From contig NZ_CP080524.1 in assembly GCF_024746795.1 (NCBI RefSeq), positions 1,900,001 to 1,964,000 of the forward strand: 64,000 nt of DNA, in the 5' to 3' direction. Source of the stretch: Mesorhizobium sp. AR10. Lineage in GTDB: Bacteria > Pseudomonadota > Alphaproteobacteria > Rhizobiales > Rhizobiaceae. This document shows positions 55,400-63,435 of the stretch, one piece after another. The translations under genes and the position numbers were made by a program. The notes beneath the pieces were generated by a model. That model was not told where the DNA came from. It saw only the letters and a program-made list of their open reading frames with translations, and ran no database searches. Each line of letters starts with the position of its first letter. Positions within the stretch are counted from its first letter, which is position 1.

Positions 55400-56614
55400 A
55401 TGGCCGAACCCGCGACGGGCGTCATCGACGCCGCACTTCTGAACCCTGGAGAATCCGACGAACGAGCCGAACCGGCGTGGGGGGCGGTCGTATCGCTCGC
55501 GCTTGGTGTTTTCGGTCTCGTCACCGCGGAATTCCTGCCAGCCAGCCTGCTGACGCCGATGGCGCGCGATCTCGGCGTCACCGAGGGCGTGGCAGGGCAA
55601 GCGGTAACGGCAACGGCGATCGTAGGCGCCATTGCCGCACCGACCATGGCCATCATCACCAGGCGCCTGGACCGCAGGCTGGTGATGTGGGGCCTGACGG
55701 TGCTTTTGATCCTGTCCAACCTTCTGGCCACGTTTGCCTCATCGCTTTTTGTGCTTCTGCTGGCTCGTGTCGTGCTCGGCGTCGCCCTGGGCGGCTTCTG
55801 GGCGATGTCGGCGGCCATGGCGCTGCGGCTGGTGCCGATGCGGCTGATGCCGCGCGCCATGTCGATCATCCTGACCGGCGTTTCGGTGGCAACCGTGTGT
55901 GCTGCGCCGATCGGTGCCTATGTCGGTGATATCTGGGGGTGGCGCACGGCGTTCATGATCGCGACCGTCGTTGGCGCGCTGGCGCTGCTGGTGCAGATAG
56001 CCACCATCCCGAGGCTGCCACCCATGGGGGTGGCGAGCTTCCGAACCTTGCTCAACGTGCTGGAGCGTCCGATGATCAGGATCGCACTTCTGGTCGTGCT
56101 GCTGGTGGCTTCGGGACATTTTGCCGGCTTCACCTATGTCCGCCCCTTCCTCGAGAAGGTCCCTGTGCTCGACATCGAGACGATCTCGCTCGTGCTGCTG
56201 GCCTACGGCATAGGCGGCTTCTTCGGCAATGTTGCCGGCGGCATCCTCGCCGAACGCAACCTCAAGGCAGCCGTTGCGCTGGCGCCTCTGCTGATTGCAC
56301 TGGCCGCCGCCTCGATGCTCGTTTTCGGAGCCTCGCCCTCGATCGCCGCTGTCGCCGTTGCGGTCTGGGGCTTTGCCTTCGGCGCGGTGCCGGTAGGGCT
56401 GCAAAGCTGGCTGGTGCGCGCCGCACCCGACCAGGCCGAAAGCGCCGGCGGACTGATGGTCGCCACTTTCCAGCTGGCCATTGCCCTGGGCGCCGTCTTC
56501 GGAGGTCTGCTGGTCGACCATGCCGGCGTTGCCAGTGCCTTCGCCTACTGCGGAATGGCGACGTTGCTGGCGGCGCTGGTGGCGTTCTTGCTTGGCCCGA
56601 GGAACGCAGACTAA
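55400..56614 (+). CDS. MFS transporter, drug/sugar efflux type (AraJ/YdhP-like)
   Basis: 404 residues from MAEPATGVIDAA with GGAG upstream. Twelve predicted membrane segments. The motif TAEFLPASLLTPMARDLGVTEG near residue 45 is typical of the DHA1 AraJ/YdhP branch. The A-type loop is degenerate (RRLDRRL). Probably controlled by the divergent AraC protein. Ends convergent to a TetR gene with a weak hairpin near 56680. Confidence 0.9.
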   Translation: MAEPATGVIDAALLNPGESDERAEPAWGAVVSLALGVFGLVTAEFLPASLLTPMARDLGVTEGVAGQAVTATAIVGAIAAPTMAIITRRLDRRLVMWGLTVLLILSNLLATFASSLFVLLLARVVLGVALGGFWAMSAAMALRLVPMRLMPRAMSIILTGVSVATVCAAPIGAYVGDIWGWRTAFMIATVVGALALLVQIATIPRLPPMGVASFRTLLNVLERPMIRIALLVVLLVASGHFAGFTYVRPFLEKVPVLDIETISLVLLAYGIGGFFGNVAGGILAERNLKAAVALAPLLIALAAASMLVFGASPSIAAVAVAVWGFAFGAVPVGLQSWLVRAAPDQAESAGGLMVATFQLAIALGAVFGGLLVDHAGVASAFAYCGMATLLAALVAFLLGPRNAD

Positions 56615-56686
56615 AGCAATCCGGATGCGGTCCATCTGGATCCACAACGGACACTCCTTGTCTCGACGCAACGGCTCGAAAATCGG

Positions 56687-57259
56687 TTACGGTTTTCGGG
56701 CCGTGGTGATTGCAGCCACGAAGCGGTTCAAGCTGTCTTCGACATAGGAGGCCACCTCGACCTGCGGGTCGAAACTCCACCAAAGCAGCGAGCCTTGCCA
56801 ATGCGACGCCATTAGCAGCCCGATATTCGGCGGCCGATTGGCGGTCTGTGCGAAGCAAGCGTCAAGGACGCTGCAAAGCGACATCTTCCATGATGCCCCG
56901 CGCGCCCGAAGAACAGGGTCGCGTAGATCTTCACGTAGGACAAGCAGGCCTTCGGCGTAGGACTCGATGCCGCCATAGTCGCGCGAAAGCGCCACCAGCA
57001 GTTCGATTGCCCCGGTGGGGGTTCTCGCAACAGCGGCCGCAAGTCTTGCAGTTTTCTCGTCCAACCGATCCCATGCCTGCAGCAAGGTCAGCTGCTTCAG
57101 CCGGGCCTTGCTCTTGAAGCGCTGCACCAGCGTTGAGCCGGAGAGACCGCACGTCTGTGCCAGCCGCTCGAAAGTGAGCGCCTCGGGACCATGGTCGTGG
57201 ATCAACCGATGCGCGGCTTTCAGCACATTTTCGTCGGATTGCGTTTTCGGTCGAGGCAT
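56687..57259 (-). CDS. TetR family transcriptional regulator
   Basis: 190 residues from MPRPKTQSDENV. GGATG upstream supports this ATG over the one at 57271, which has no ribosome site and lies inside the operator repeats. Helix-turn-helix at about 25-50 (LTFERLAQTCGLSGSTLVQRFKSKARL). Divergent from a short-chain dehydrogenase gene, its likely target. Confidence 0.88.
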   Translation of the reverse strand: MPRPKTQSDENVLKAAHRLIHDHGPEALTFERLAQTCGLSGSTLVQRFKSKARLKQLTLLQAWDRLDEKTARLAAAVARTPTGAIELLVALSRDYGGIESYAEGLLVLREDLRDPVLRARGASWKMSLCSVLDACFAQTANRPPNIGLLMASHWQGSLLWWSFDPQVEVASYVEDSLNRFVAAITTARKP

Positions 57260-57268
57260 CTTGACATC

Positions 57269-57299
57269 CATTTATAAACGAATGATCATTTATATACGA
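57269..57299. promoter_or_regulatory. Operator-like direct repeat and palindrome between TetR and SDR genes
   Basis: CATTTATAAACGA (57269-57281) is repeated as CATTTATATACGA (57287-57299) with one change, 18 bases apart. The perfect 10-bp palindrome AATGATCATT (57281-57290) joins them. AT-rich in a GC-rich genome, it lies in the divergent promoter region and suits a TetR operator. Confidence 0.6.
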
Positions 57300-57352
57300 T
57301 GGTGCGGGCGAAAGCCAGCCCTTGTCGAGTGAATCTGGTTCAGGAGAGTGCA

Positions 57353-58261
57353 ATGACGCTTCATGGAAAAGTCGCGTTGGTCGCCGGCGCAACGCGCGGT
57401 GCCGGACGGGGAATTGCGGTCGAATTGGGCGCCGCCGGCGCCACCGTCTACGTGACTGGACGAACGACGCGCACGCATCAATCCGAATATGCGCGCCCGG
57501 AGACCATCGAGGAGACAGCGGAGCTGGTCTCGGCGCACGGCGGCAATGGCATCGCCGTGCAGGTCGACCATCTGGTTGCCGATGACGTGCGCAAGCTGGT
57601 CGATCGCATCCGCGCCGAACAAGGTCACCTCGATATCCTGGTCAACGATATCTGGGGTGGCGAAAAACTGTTCGAATGGAACAAGTCGGTCTGGGAGCAC
57701 AACCTGCAGAACGGCTTGCGCATGCTGCGGCTCGGCATCGACACGCATCTGATCACCGCCCATCACGCGCTTCCGCTTCTGATCGAGCGTCCGGGCGGCC
57801 TGCTCATCGAAGTCACCGATGGCACTGCCGAATACAATGCCGACCACTACCGGCTGTCGCCATTCTATGACCTCGCCAAAGTATCGGTGACGCGCATGGC
57901 CTGGGCCCATGGCAAGGATCTCGCAGCGCATGGCGCCACCTCGGTGGCGCTGACGCCCGGCTGGCTGCGCTCGGAAATGATGCTGGAGGCATTCGGCGTC
58001 ACCGAGGAGAACTGGCGCGATGCAACAGCGAAGGTGCCGCATTTCGTCATCTCGGAGACGCCGCGCTTCCTCGGCCGCGCAGTGGCGGCACTGGCGGCGG
58101 ACCCGGATCGTTCGCGCTGGAATGGGCAATCGCTATCGAGCGGCGGTTTGGCGCAGATCTATGGCTTCACCGATCTCGACGGCTCGCGGCCCGATGCCTG
58201 GCGCTATGTTCCGGAGGTTCAGGATGCCGGCAAACCGGCCGATGCGACGGGGTACCGGTAG
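57353..58261 (+). CDS. Short-chain dehydrogenase/reductase
   Basis: 302 residues from MTLHGKVALVAGA with CAGGAG upstream. The cofactor motif TRGAGRG is at about 14-20; the NAG-type motif reads VNDIWGG. The active-site Tyr and Lys are in FYDLAK, but the usual catalytic Ser position is not obvious (EVTDGTAEY). Longer than a minimal SDR by about 50 residues at the C-terminus. Probably repressed by the divergent TetR protein. Confidence 0.87.
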   Translation: MTLHGKVALVAGATRGAGRGIAVELGAAGATVYVTGRTTRTHQSEYARPETIEETAELVSAHGGNGIAVQVDHLVADDVRKLVDRIRAEQGHLDILVNDIWGGEKLFEWNKSVWEHNLQNGLRMLRLGIDTHLITAHHALPLLIERPGGLLIEVTDGTAEYNADHYRLSPFYDLAKVSVTRMAWAHGKDLAAHGATSVALTPGWLRSEMMLEAFGVTEENWRDATAKVPHFVISETPRFLGRAVAALAADPDRSRWNGQSLSSGGLAQIYGFTDLDGSRPDAWRYVPEVQDAGKPADATGYR

Positions 58262-58263
58262 GT

Positions 58264-58608
58264 TTAGACTGCACGACCGTCGAAGTCGAAGATCGGCACT
58301 GCGGCCAGGTCGAGGTCCAGGCAATGGACATTGACATAGGCGTTCCGTTCGCTCCCTTCGCCGACATCCTCGGCGAAGGGATGGATGCCGCAGGTCCGGC
58401 AGAACCGGTGTGCGATGACCTGGTTGGCGAAAGTGTATTTGCTGAGATCGTCGCCCCAGGCAAGCAGCCGCAATTTGTCATGCGGCACCGCCCATAGCAG
58501 CGCGCCCTTGCGCGAACAGATCGAACAATTGCATCGCACGGCCCCACGCAGCTCGCCTTCGACCTCGAACGCGATCTTGCCGCAATGGCATTTGCCTTTG
58601 TAGAGCAT
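58264..58608 (-). CDS. GFA family zinc protein (glutathione-dependent formaldehyde-activating enzyme-like)
   Basis: 114 residues with GGAGGAGA upstream. The zinc-binding pattern is KCHCG, then CNCSIC and CRTCG. Members bind structural and catalytic zinc; real activity on S-hydroxymethylglutathione is shown for few. Convergent with the SDR gene, 2 bases apart, and not part of an operon. Confidence 0.88.
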   Translation of the reverse strand: MLYKGKCHCGKIAFEVEGELRGAVRCNCSICSRKGALLWAVPHDKLRLLAWGDDLSKYTFANQVIAHRFCRTCGIHPFAEDVGEGSERNAYVNVHCLDLDLAAVPIFDFDGRAV

Positions 58609-58710
58609 CCGATCTCCTCCTTCGGTCCGACAGGGTGCAAATCCGGCACCGCCGGGCTATGTCTCAGCTGCCTGTAAGACGTTGCAGGCGTCCGGAGTCC
58701 GACACCGAAA

Positions 58711-60000
58711 ATGCAATCAGTCCGCGATCATCTGGAAATCCTGCTTTCGCGTCTCGCCGCCCGCGCCGGCGATGAGAGCGTGTTCACAAAGCTCTATCCG
58801 GAAGTGGCGCGGGCGGCGGCGGATGGCGCCGATGCGCGGCGAAAGGCCGGCGCCACGCTCGGGCCGCTCGACGGGGCGATTGTTTCGATCAAGGACCTGT
58901 TCGACGTCGCCGGCGAACCGACCATCGCCGGCTCGCGAATGCTCAGCACCGCGCCGCCGGCGCCGCAGGATGCGGTCATCGTCCACCGGCTGCGCCAGGC
59001 CGGTGCGGTGATCATCGGCAAGACCAACATGACCGAATTCGCCTTCACCGCGATCGGCGTCAATCCGCACTATGGCACACCCGGCAATGCTCTCGATGCC
59101 AGCCGCATTCCGGGCGGCTCGTCCTCCGGCGCTGGCGTTTCGGTTGGCGAAGGCACGAGCGATATTTCTATCGGCTCGGACACCGGCGGTTCCGTGCGCA
59201 TTCCGGCATCGCTCAACGGCGTCGTTGGCTTCAAGCCGACGGCGCGGCGTGTGCCGCTCACCGGTGCCTTCCCTTTGTCGGCCACCCTGGACTCGATTGG
59301 GCCGCTTGCCCGAACCGTCGCCCAGTGCGTTGCCGCCGACGCGGTGATGGTTGGCGAGGAGGTGAAAGCACTGCCGCCGCTCTCACTTGCCGGGCTTCGC
59401 ATCGGCATCCCGCGAGGTCGTCTGTTCGAAGACACCGAAAGTGAAGTTGCTGCTGCGTTCGAGCGCAGCCTTGTCACGATCGAGCGGACAGGCGCGCGGC
59501 TGACGGATATTTCGATCGACGACCTCATCGCCGATCTTCGCGCTGTCACCAAACGCGGTTCGATCGCGGCGATGGAGGGGGCCGAAATCCATGCCGATTG
59601 GCTGGCGACAGGGGCATCGGTGCCGGTCGACCCGCACGTCAGCGGGCCTTTGTCACGGGCAGCAATGCTGCCGACCCCGGTCTACATCAGGGCAATGCGC
59701 CGCCGTGCAGCACTGGCTGCCGCTATGGACGAGCGGTTGGCATCCGTCGATGTGCTGGCGCTGCCAACCACGCCGGTGACCGCGCCGACCATCGTTTCGG
59801 TGACAGAGGATGCCGATTTGCGCGACCGCACCGAAGGCCTGCTGTTGCGCAACACACAGGTCGCCAACCAATTCGACCTCTGCGCGATCTCGCTGCCGAT
59901 GCCTGACATAAAATTGCCTGCCGGGTTGATGCTGGTGGCGCGCAATGGCCATGACCACCATCTGCTGCGCATAGCGGCTGAAGTGGAAAGGCTGTTCTGA
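58711..60000 (+). CDS. Amidase (amidase signature family)
   Basis: 429 residues, no signal peptide. The catalytic Lys61 (VSIKD), cis-Ser in GGSSSGAG at 135-142 and nucleophile Ser161 (SDTGGSVR) are all present. Shorter than GatA-type amidases by about 50 residues. It stands alone, so no substrate can be inferred from neighbours. Confidence 0.9.
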   Translation: MQSVRDHLEILLSRLAARAGDESVFTKLYPEVARAAADGADARRKAGATLGPLDGAIVSIKDLFDVAGEPTIAGSRMLSTAPPAPQDAVIVHRLRQAGAVIIGKTNMTEFAFTAIGVNPHYGTPGNALDASRIPGGSSSGAGVSVGEGTSDISIGSDTGGSVRIPASLNGVVGFKPTARRVPLTGAFPLSATLDSIGPLARTVAQCVAADAVMVGEEVKALPPLSLAGLRIGIPRGRLFEDTESEVAAAFERSLVTIERTGARLTDISIDDLIADLRAVTKRGSIAAMEGAEIHADWLATGASVPVDPHVSGPLSRAAMLPTPVYIRAMRRRAALAAAMDERLASVDVLALPTTPVTAPTIVSVTEDADLRDRTEGLLLRNTQVANQFDLCAISLPMPDIKLPAGLMLVARNGHDHHLLRIAAEVERLF

Positions 60001-60025
60001 CAGGCAGTGTACTGCAGATGGGCGC

Positions 60026-60403
60026 TCAGCGCGCCGCGCAGCGCTTGCGCTCGCCTTTCTTGGAAGCGCGTTCGATATTGGTAATGACCAGCATCGGCGG
60101 ATCGCTCATTTCACCGCGATGCTGGATAGATCCTCGGACGACGAGCTTTCCCGCATAGAGCCTGTCGGAGAGGTCAGGTGCGGACCGGTTCAGCGGCGGC
60201 AATTCGGTGGTGTTCAGCGCCACGCCCTTGATGATCTTGCCGGTGGCCAGATCGAGCGCATTTCCCGATGGGCAGGGGCCCATGCTGCAAACAATCCCAT
60301 TGCTGCAAAAGACATAATCGCTGCTTTGTGCCGCAGCGAGCGAGGGCAAGGCCGCGATCGGACATGCGGCGAGAACCAGAGATGCGAAGCGGAGACTGGA
60401 CAT
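60026..60403 (-). CDS. Small exported protein of unknown function
   Basis: 125 residues from the ATG at 60403; a TTG three codons earlier is less likely. Signal peptide cleaved after AAA, about residue 25. The mature part begins with a Cys-containing motif (YVFCSNGIVCSMGPCPSGNALDLATGK) with three spaced Cys and a fourth near the C-terminus. Convergent with the amidase gene. No family recognised. Confidence 0.65.
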   Translation of the reverse strand: MSSLRFASLVLAACPIAALPSLAAAQSSDYVFCSNGIVCSMGPCPSGNALDLATGKIIKGVALNTTELPPLNRSAPDLSDRLYAGKLVVRGSIQHRGEMSDPPMLVITNIERASKKGERKRCAAR

Positions 60404-60447
60404 GGTTTTCAACGTGCCGAAGAATTGGGGCGAAAGCGCGATTGTCT

Positions 60448-61425
60448 TCAGTCGGCCGGGAACCGCCGCCGGTAGTGCCCGACCACTTCGGGATTGCGCA
60501 AATTGACCGGCAGCTTGTTGGCCAGCACCAGCAAGGTCTCGCCTGCCGCGCCGACACCCATGCGCAGCATCGATTGTTCGGTGATGCCGGCCATGTGCGG
60601 CGTGACAATGACATTGTCGAAGCCGAAATAGGGATGATTTGAAGGCAGCGGCTGCGTCGCAAAGACATCGAGCGCAGCCCCGCCGATACGGCCCTTTTGC
60701 AAGGCATCGATCAGCGCGTCGTCATCGATCACCGGCCCGCGCGAGATGTTGATCAGCAGCGCATCCGGCTTCATGCGGGCGATGCGTTCACGGCCGATCA
60801 GGCCGCGCGTCTCCGGTGTCAGCGGGCAGCACAGTACGATGATGTCGCTCTGTTCGACCAGCGCGTCGATCGACAGGAAGCCGACCCTGTCCGGCGCCGG
60901 CTGCATGCTGCGGGTCGTCGCCACCACGTTCAGGCCGAAGCCGTGCGCGGCGATATGGCTGACCGCCTGACCGATCGCACCGAAGCCGACAATGCCGATC
61001 GTCTTGCCGGCGAGCTCGCTGGCAGAAATGGTGTGGTCGCGGCCGGCGAGCCAGCCCTTCGCGCGCAGGTCGCGGTCGACCATGCGGAAGCGTCGAAGCA
61101 GCGCAAGGGCGGCGAACATCACGTATTCGGCGACCGATCGCGCGTTGACCGCCGGCACGTTGGCCACCAGCACGCCGGCGGCGGCGGCCGCCTCCATCGG
61201 CACCATATCGAGCCCGGCGCCGTGGCGGATCGCCGCCCTCAGCTTCGTCGCACCTTCGAAAAGTGCCGGCGGGAGCGGGGCGCGGACGATGATGATGTCG
61301 GCGTCGCTCGCTTCGGCGGCCAGTGTGCCGGCATCGAGGGCGGAGGCGACGACGAGCTTGCCGGCTCCAGCCAGCATGGCGGCGGCACGCGGGTGCAGCG
61401 TGTGCGTCGAAAGGATTTTGGGCAT
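60448..61425 (-). CDS. D-isomer 2-hydroxyacid dehydrogenase
   Basis: 325 residues from MPKILSTHTLHP with GGGAG upstream. NAD motif GIVGFGAIGQ near residue 143, catalytic Arg in NISRGPVID and catalytic His in TPHMAG. The segment that usually reads DVFExEP is DVFATQPLP, so the family's catalytic Glu position is Gln, a variant that occurs in part of the family. Downstream of the GntR/dehydratase genes, so probably a sugar-acid or hydroxyacid step. Confidence 0.88.
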   Translation of the reverse strand: MPKILSTHTLHPRAAAMLAGAGKLVVASALDAGTLAAEASDADIIIVRAPLPPALFEGATKLRAAIRHGAGLDMVPMEAAAAAGVLVANVPAVNARSVAEYVMFAALALLRRFRMVDRDLRAKGWLAGRDHTISASELAGKTIGIVGFGAIGQAVSHIAAHGFGLNVVATTRSMQPAPDRVGFLSIDALVEQSDIIVLCCPLTPETRGLIGRERIARMKPDALLINISRGPVIDDDALIDALQKGRIGGAALDVFATQPLPSNHPYFGFDNVIVTPHMAGITEQSMLRMGVGAAGETLLVLANKLPVNLRNPEVVGHYRRRFPAD

Positions 61426-61445
61426 GGAGCTCCCGTTTTTTGGTC

Positions 61446-61489
61446 GCAATTCCGGACGGAAAACCGTTTCACACTTTTCCCGGAATTGC
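61446..61489. repeat. Short nested palindrome, probable dispersed intergenic repeat
   Basis: GCAATTCCGG and CCGGAATTGC are perfect 10-bp inverted arms around a 24-base centre that itself contains the hairpin ACGG-AAAA-CCGT and ends in CACACTTTTC. From memory, near-identical elements are frequent between genes in rhizobia. It separates the GntR and dehydrogenase genes and may act as a terminator or processing site. Confidence 0.6.
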
Positions 61490-61490
61490 T

Positions 61491-62207
61491 CTAGGCCTTT
61501 TCGAGCGCCAGGGCTTTGGATTCTGCCTCACGGCCTTCGATCAGGCCCTTCCAGTAGCTTTCCGCGCCTTGCAGATGGGCGCTCATCAGCGCCTGGGCGA
61601 GATTGCCGTCGCGGCGCAGCAGCGCCTCGTAGATCTGGACGTGCTCGGCATGCGAGCGGACGCTGCGTTCGGGATCATTGAAGTAAATCGGCAGGCGCTG
61701 CTCGCCCATTAGATAATAGACGCTGCAGATGTTGTGGAAGACGCCGTTCTTGGTCGCCCGCACGATTTCCAGATGAAACTCGCGGTCCTCCTTGGCGAGC
61801 CCTTCGCCGGCTGCGATGCGCTGCTCCGAGGCTTTCAGGATTTCGCGCAGCCGTTCGAAGTTCTCTTCGGTGGCGCGCGAACAGGCGAGCTCGGCCGCCT
61901 TGATCTCGTGGATCTTGCGCAATTCGACCGTCTCATAGATCTGCACCGGATCGAGCGGCAGGCCGGCGCGCGCAAACAGCGCCATCGCCTCGACGCTGGC
62001 CTGCTTGGTATCGATGTAGATGCCGGATTTGGCGCGGCGCTCGACGATGCGCATGGCTTCGAGAATGGCCAGCGCCTCGCGGATCTGGCCGCGGCTGACG
62101 CCGAAATGCTCCGCCAGTTCGCGCTCCGACGGCGTGCGGCCCGTCTCCTTGTCCGAGTGGGAAAACAGATAGGCGGCGAGTTTCGCGAGAAGGTTCTTTT
62201 CTTTCAT
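61491..62207 (-). CDS. GntR family regulator (FCD domain)
   Basis: 238 residues. Winged helix at about 8-68 (PSERELAEHFGVSRGQIREALAIL), FCD ligand domain from about 85 with the His-rich metal positions DREFHLEIV, HAEHVQIYEA and SAHLQGAE. Starts 2 bases after the enolase-superfamily gene stop, so it is co-transcribed with the enzymes it is likely to control. Confidence 0.9.
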   Translation of the reverse strand: MKEKNLLAKLAAYLFSHSDKETGRTPSERELAEHFGVSRGQIREALAILEAMRIVERRAKSGIYIDTKQASVEAMALFARAGLPLDPVQIYETVELRKIHEIKAAELACSRATEENFERLREILKASEQRIAAGEGLAKEDREFHLEIVRATKNGVFHNICSVYYLMGEQRLPIYFNDPERSVRSHAEHVQIYEALLRRDGNLAQALMSAHLQGAESYWKGLIEGREAESKALALEKA

Positions 62208-62209
62208 CG

Positions 62210-63379
62210 TCAGCTGCGTTGCGCGTGCGCCTCCAGGAACCGCTCCGAAATGGTGAATCCCAGTCCGGGCTTTTCAGGGATCGCTATCATACCGTCCTTT
62301 GCTTCGACAGTCTCTTCGATAAGATCATGGATCATCGGGTTGGCGCCGAGCGAATATTCGACAGTGAAGCTTGCCGGCGAAGCGGCGCAGACATGCAGCC
62401 CGGCAAAGAAGCAAGGCGCGCCGGCCCACAGATGCGGTGCGAAGCGCAGATTGAAGGCGCTGGCGATGGTGCCGATCTTCATGGCTTCACTGATGCCGCC
62501 GCAAAAGGCCGGGTCCGGCTGGAAGATGTCGGCGGCCTTGAGCACGGCGAGGTCGCGGAACGCATAGCGCGTCGCCTCGCTCTCGCCGGTGGCGATCGGG
62601 ATGGAGCCGCAGGCGCGCACTTCGGCCATGCCGGATTTGTCGTCGGCGATGACCGGTTCCTCAAACCAGGCGAGATCGAGATCGCCGGCGAGGTGGGTGA
62701 AGCGCTTGGCTTCCGCCACCGTGTAGGTGCCATGCGCATCGACCATGAGGTCGACATCGGGACCGAGCGCCTGTCTTGCGGCGCGCACGCGGGCCGCGGA
62801 AACGTGCGGGGCGCCGTCCATGGCGCCGATCCGCATCTTCAGCGCCTTGAAGCCGCCCTTGGCGATATAGGACTTCAACTGGTCGCCGATGGCGTCGGCG
62901 GCGGCCCAGCCGCCGGAGGCGTAAGCCTGCATGCGGTCAAGCTTGCGGCCACCGAGCAGCCGCCAGACCGGAACCCCGAGCGATTTGCCCAATATATCCC
63001 AGAGCGCGATGTCGACGGCGCTGATGGCAGCGATGTTCATGCCACGCCGCGCCAGTTGCGGCATGGCGTGGCCGGCACGTGCCGCGGTGTCGTGGCGCAC
63101 GCCATTGTAGAACATCTCCCAGATAACGCCGATATCGGCCGGGTCGCGGCCGATCAATTGCGGGCCGACTTCATGGTTGAGCATATGGACCAGGGCGCCA
63201 TAGCTGCCGGCACTGCCGGCAGCGTTCTTGCCTTCGCCCCAGCCGACCAGCCCGTCATCAGTCTCGATGCGCAGGATGGCGGCGTCGAACGTCGTCACCT
63301 GACCGAAGTCGCTGCGGTGCTGACGCGCCGCGTCGATCGGTATGCGAACCCACCAGGCCTGGACGGTCTTGATACGCAT
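62210..63379 (-). CDS. Enolase-superfamily sugar-acid dehydratase (mandelate racemase subgroup)
   Basis: 389 residues. The active-site set is readable: Lys in LKMRIG (K-x-R rather than K-x-K), metal ligands in VDAHG, WFEEPV and ATGES, and the His-Asp dyad in PDPAFCGG and APHLWAG. This set fits acid-sugar dehydratases and related racemases. Neighbours (TIM-barrel isomerase, GntR, hydroxyacid dehydrogenase) agree with sugar-acid breakdown. Exact substrate unknown. Confidence 0.88.
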   Translation of the reverse strand: MRIKTVQAWWVRIPIDAARQHRSDFGQVTTFDAAILRIETDDGLVGWGEGKNAAGSAGSYGALVHMLNHEVGPQLIGRDPADIGVIWEMFYNGVRHDTAARAGHAMPQLARRGMNIAAISAVDIALWDILGKSLGVPVWRLLGGRKLDRMQAYASGGWAAADAIGDQLKSYIAKGGFKALKMRIGAMDGAPHVSAARVRAARQALGPDVDLMVDAHGTYTVAEAKRFTHLAGDLDLAWFEEPVIADDKSGMAEVRACGSIPIATGESEATRYAFRDLAVLKAADIFQPDPAFCGGISEAMKIGTIASAFNLRFAPHLWAGAPCFFAGLHVCAASPASFTVEYSLGANPMIHDLIEETVEAKDGMIAIPEKPGLGFTISERFLEAHAQRS

Positions 63380-63435
63380 GTTCTTCCCCGGCCCTGCCGC
63401 TGGAAGGCGGAGGGGCTCATTCCCAGTCGGACCGG

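Noticed and set aside
56660..56700. Possible terminator between MFS and TetR genes
   Set aside because: The CGAAAA/TTTTCG hairpin is short and AT-rich, with no T-run on either strand beyond the stem, and overlaps the TetR gene end.
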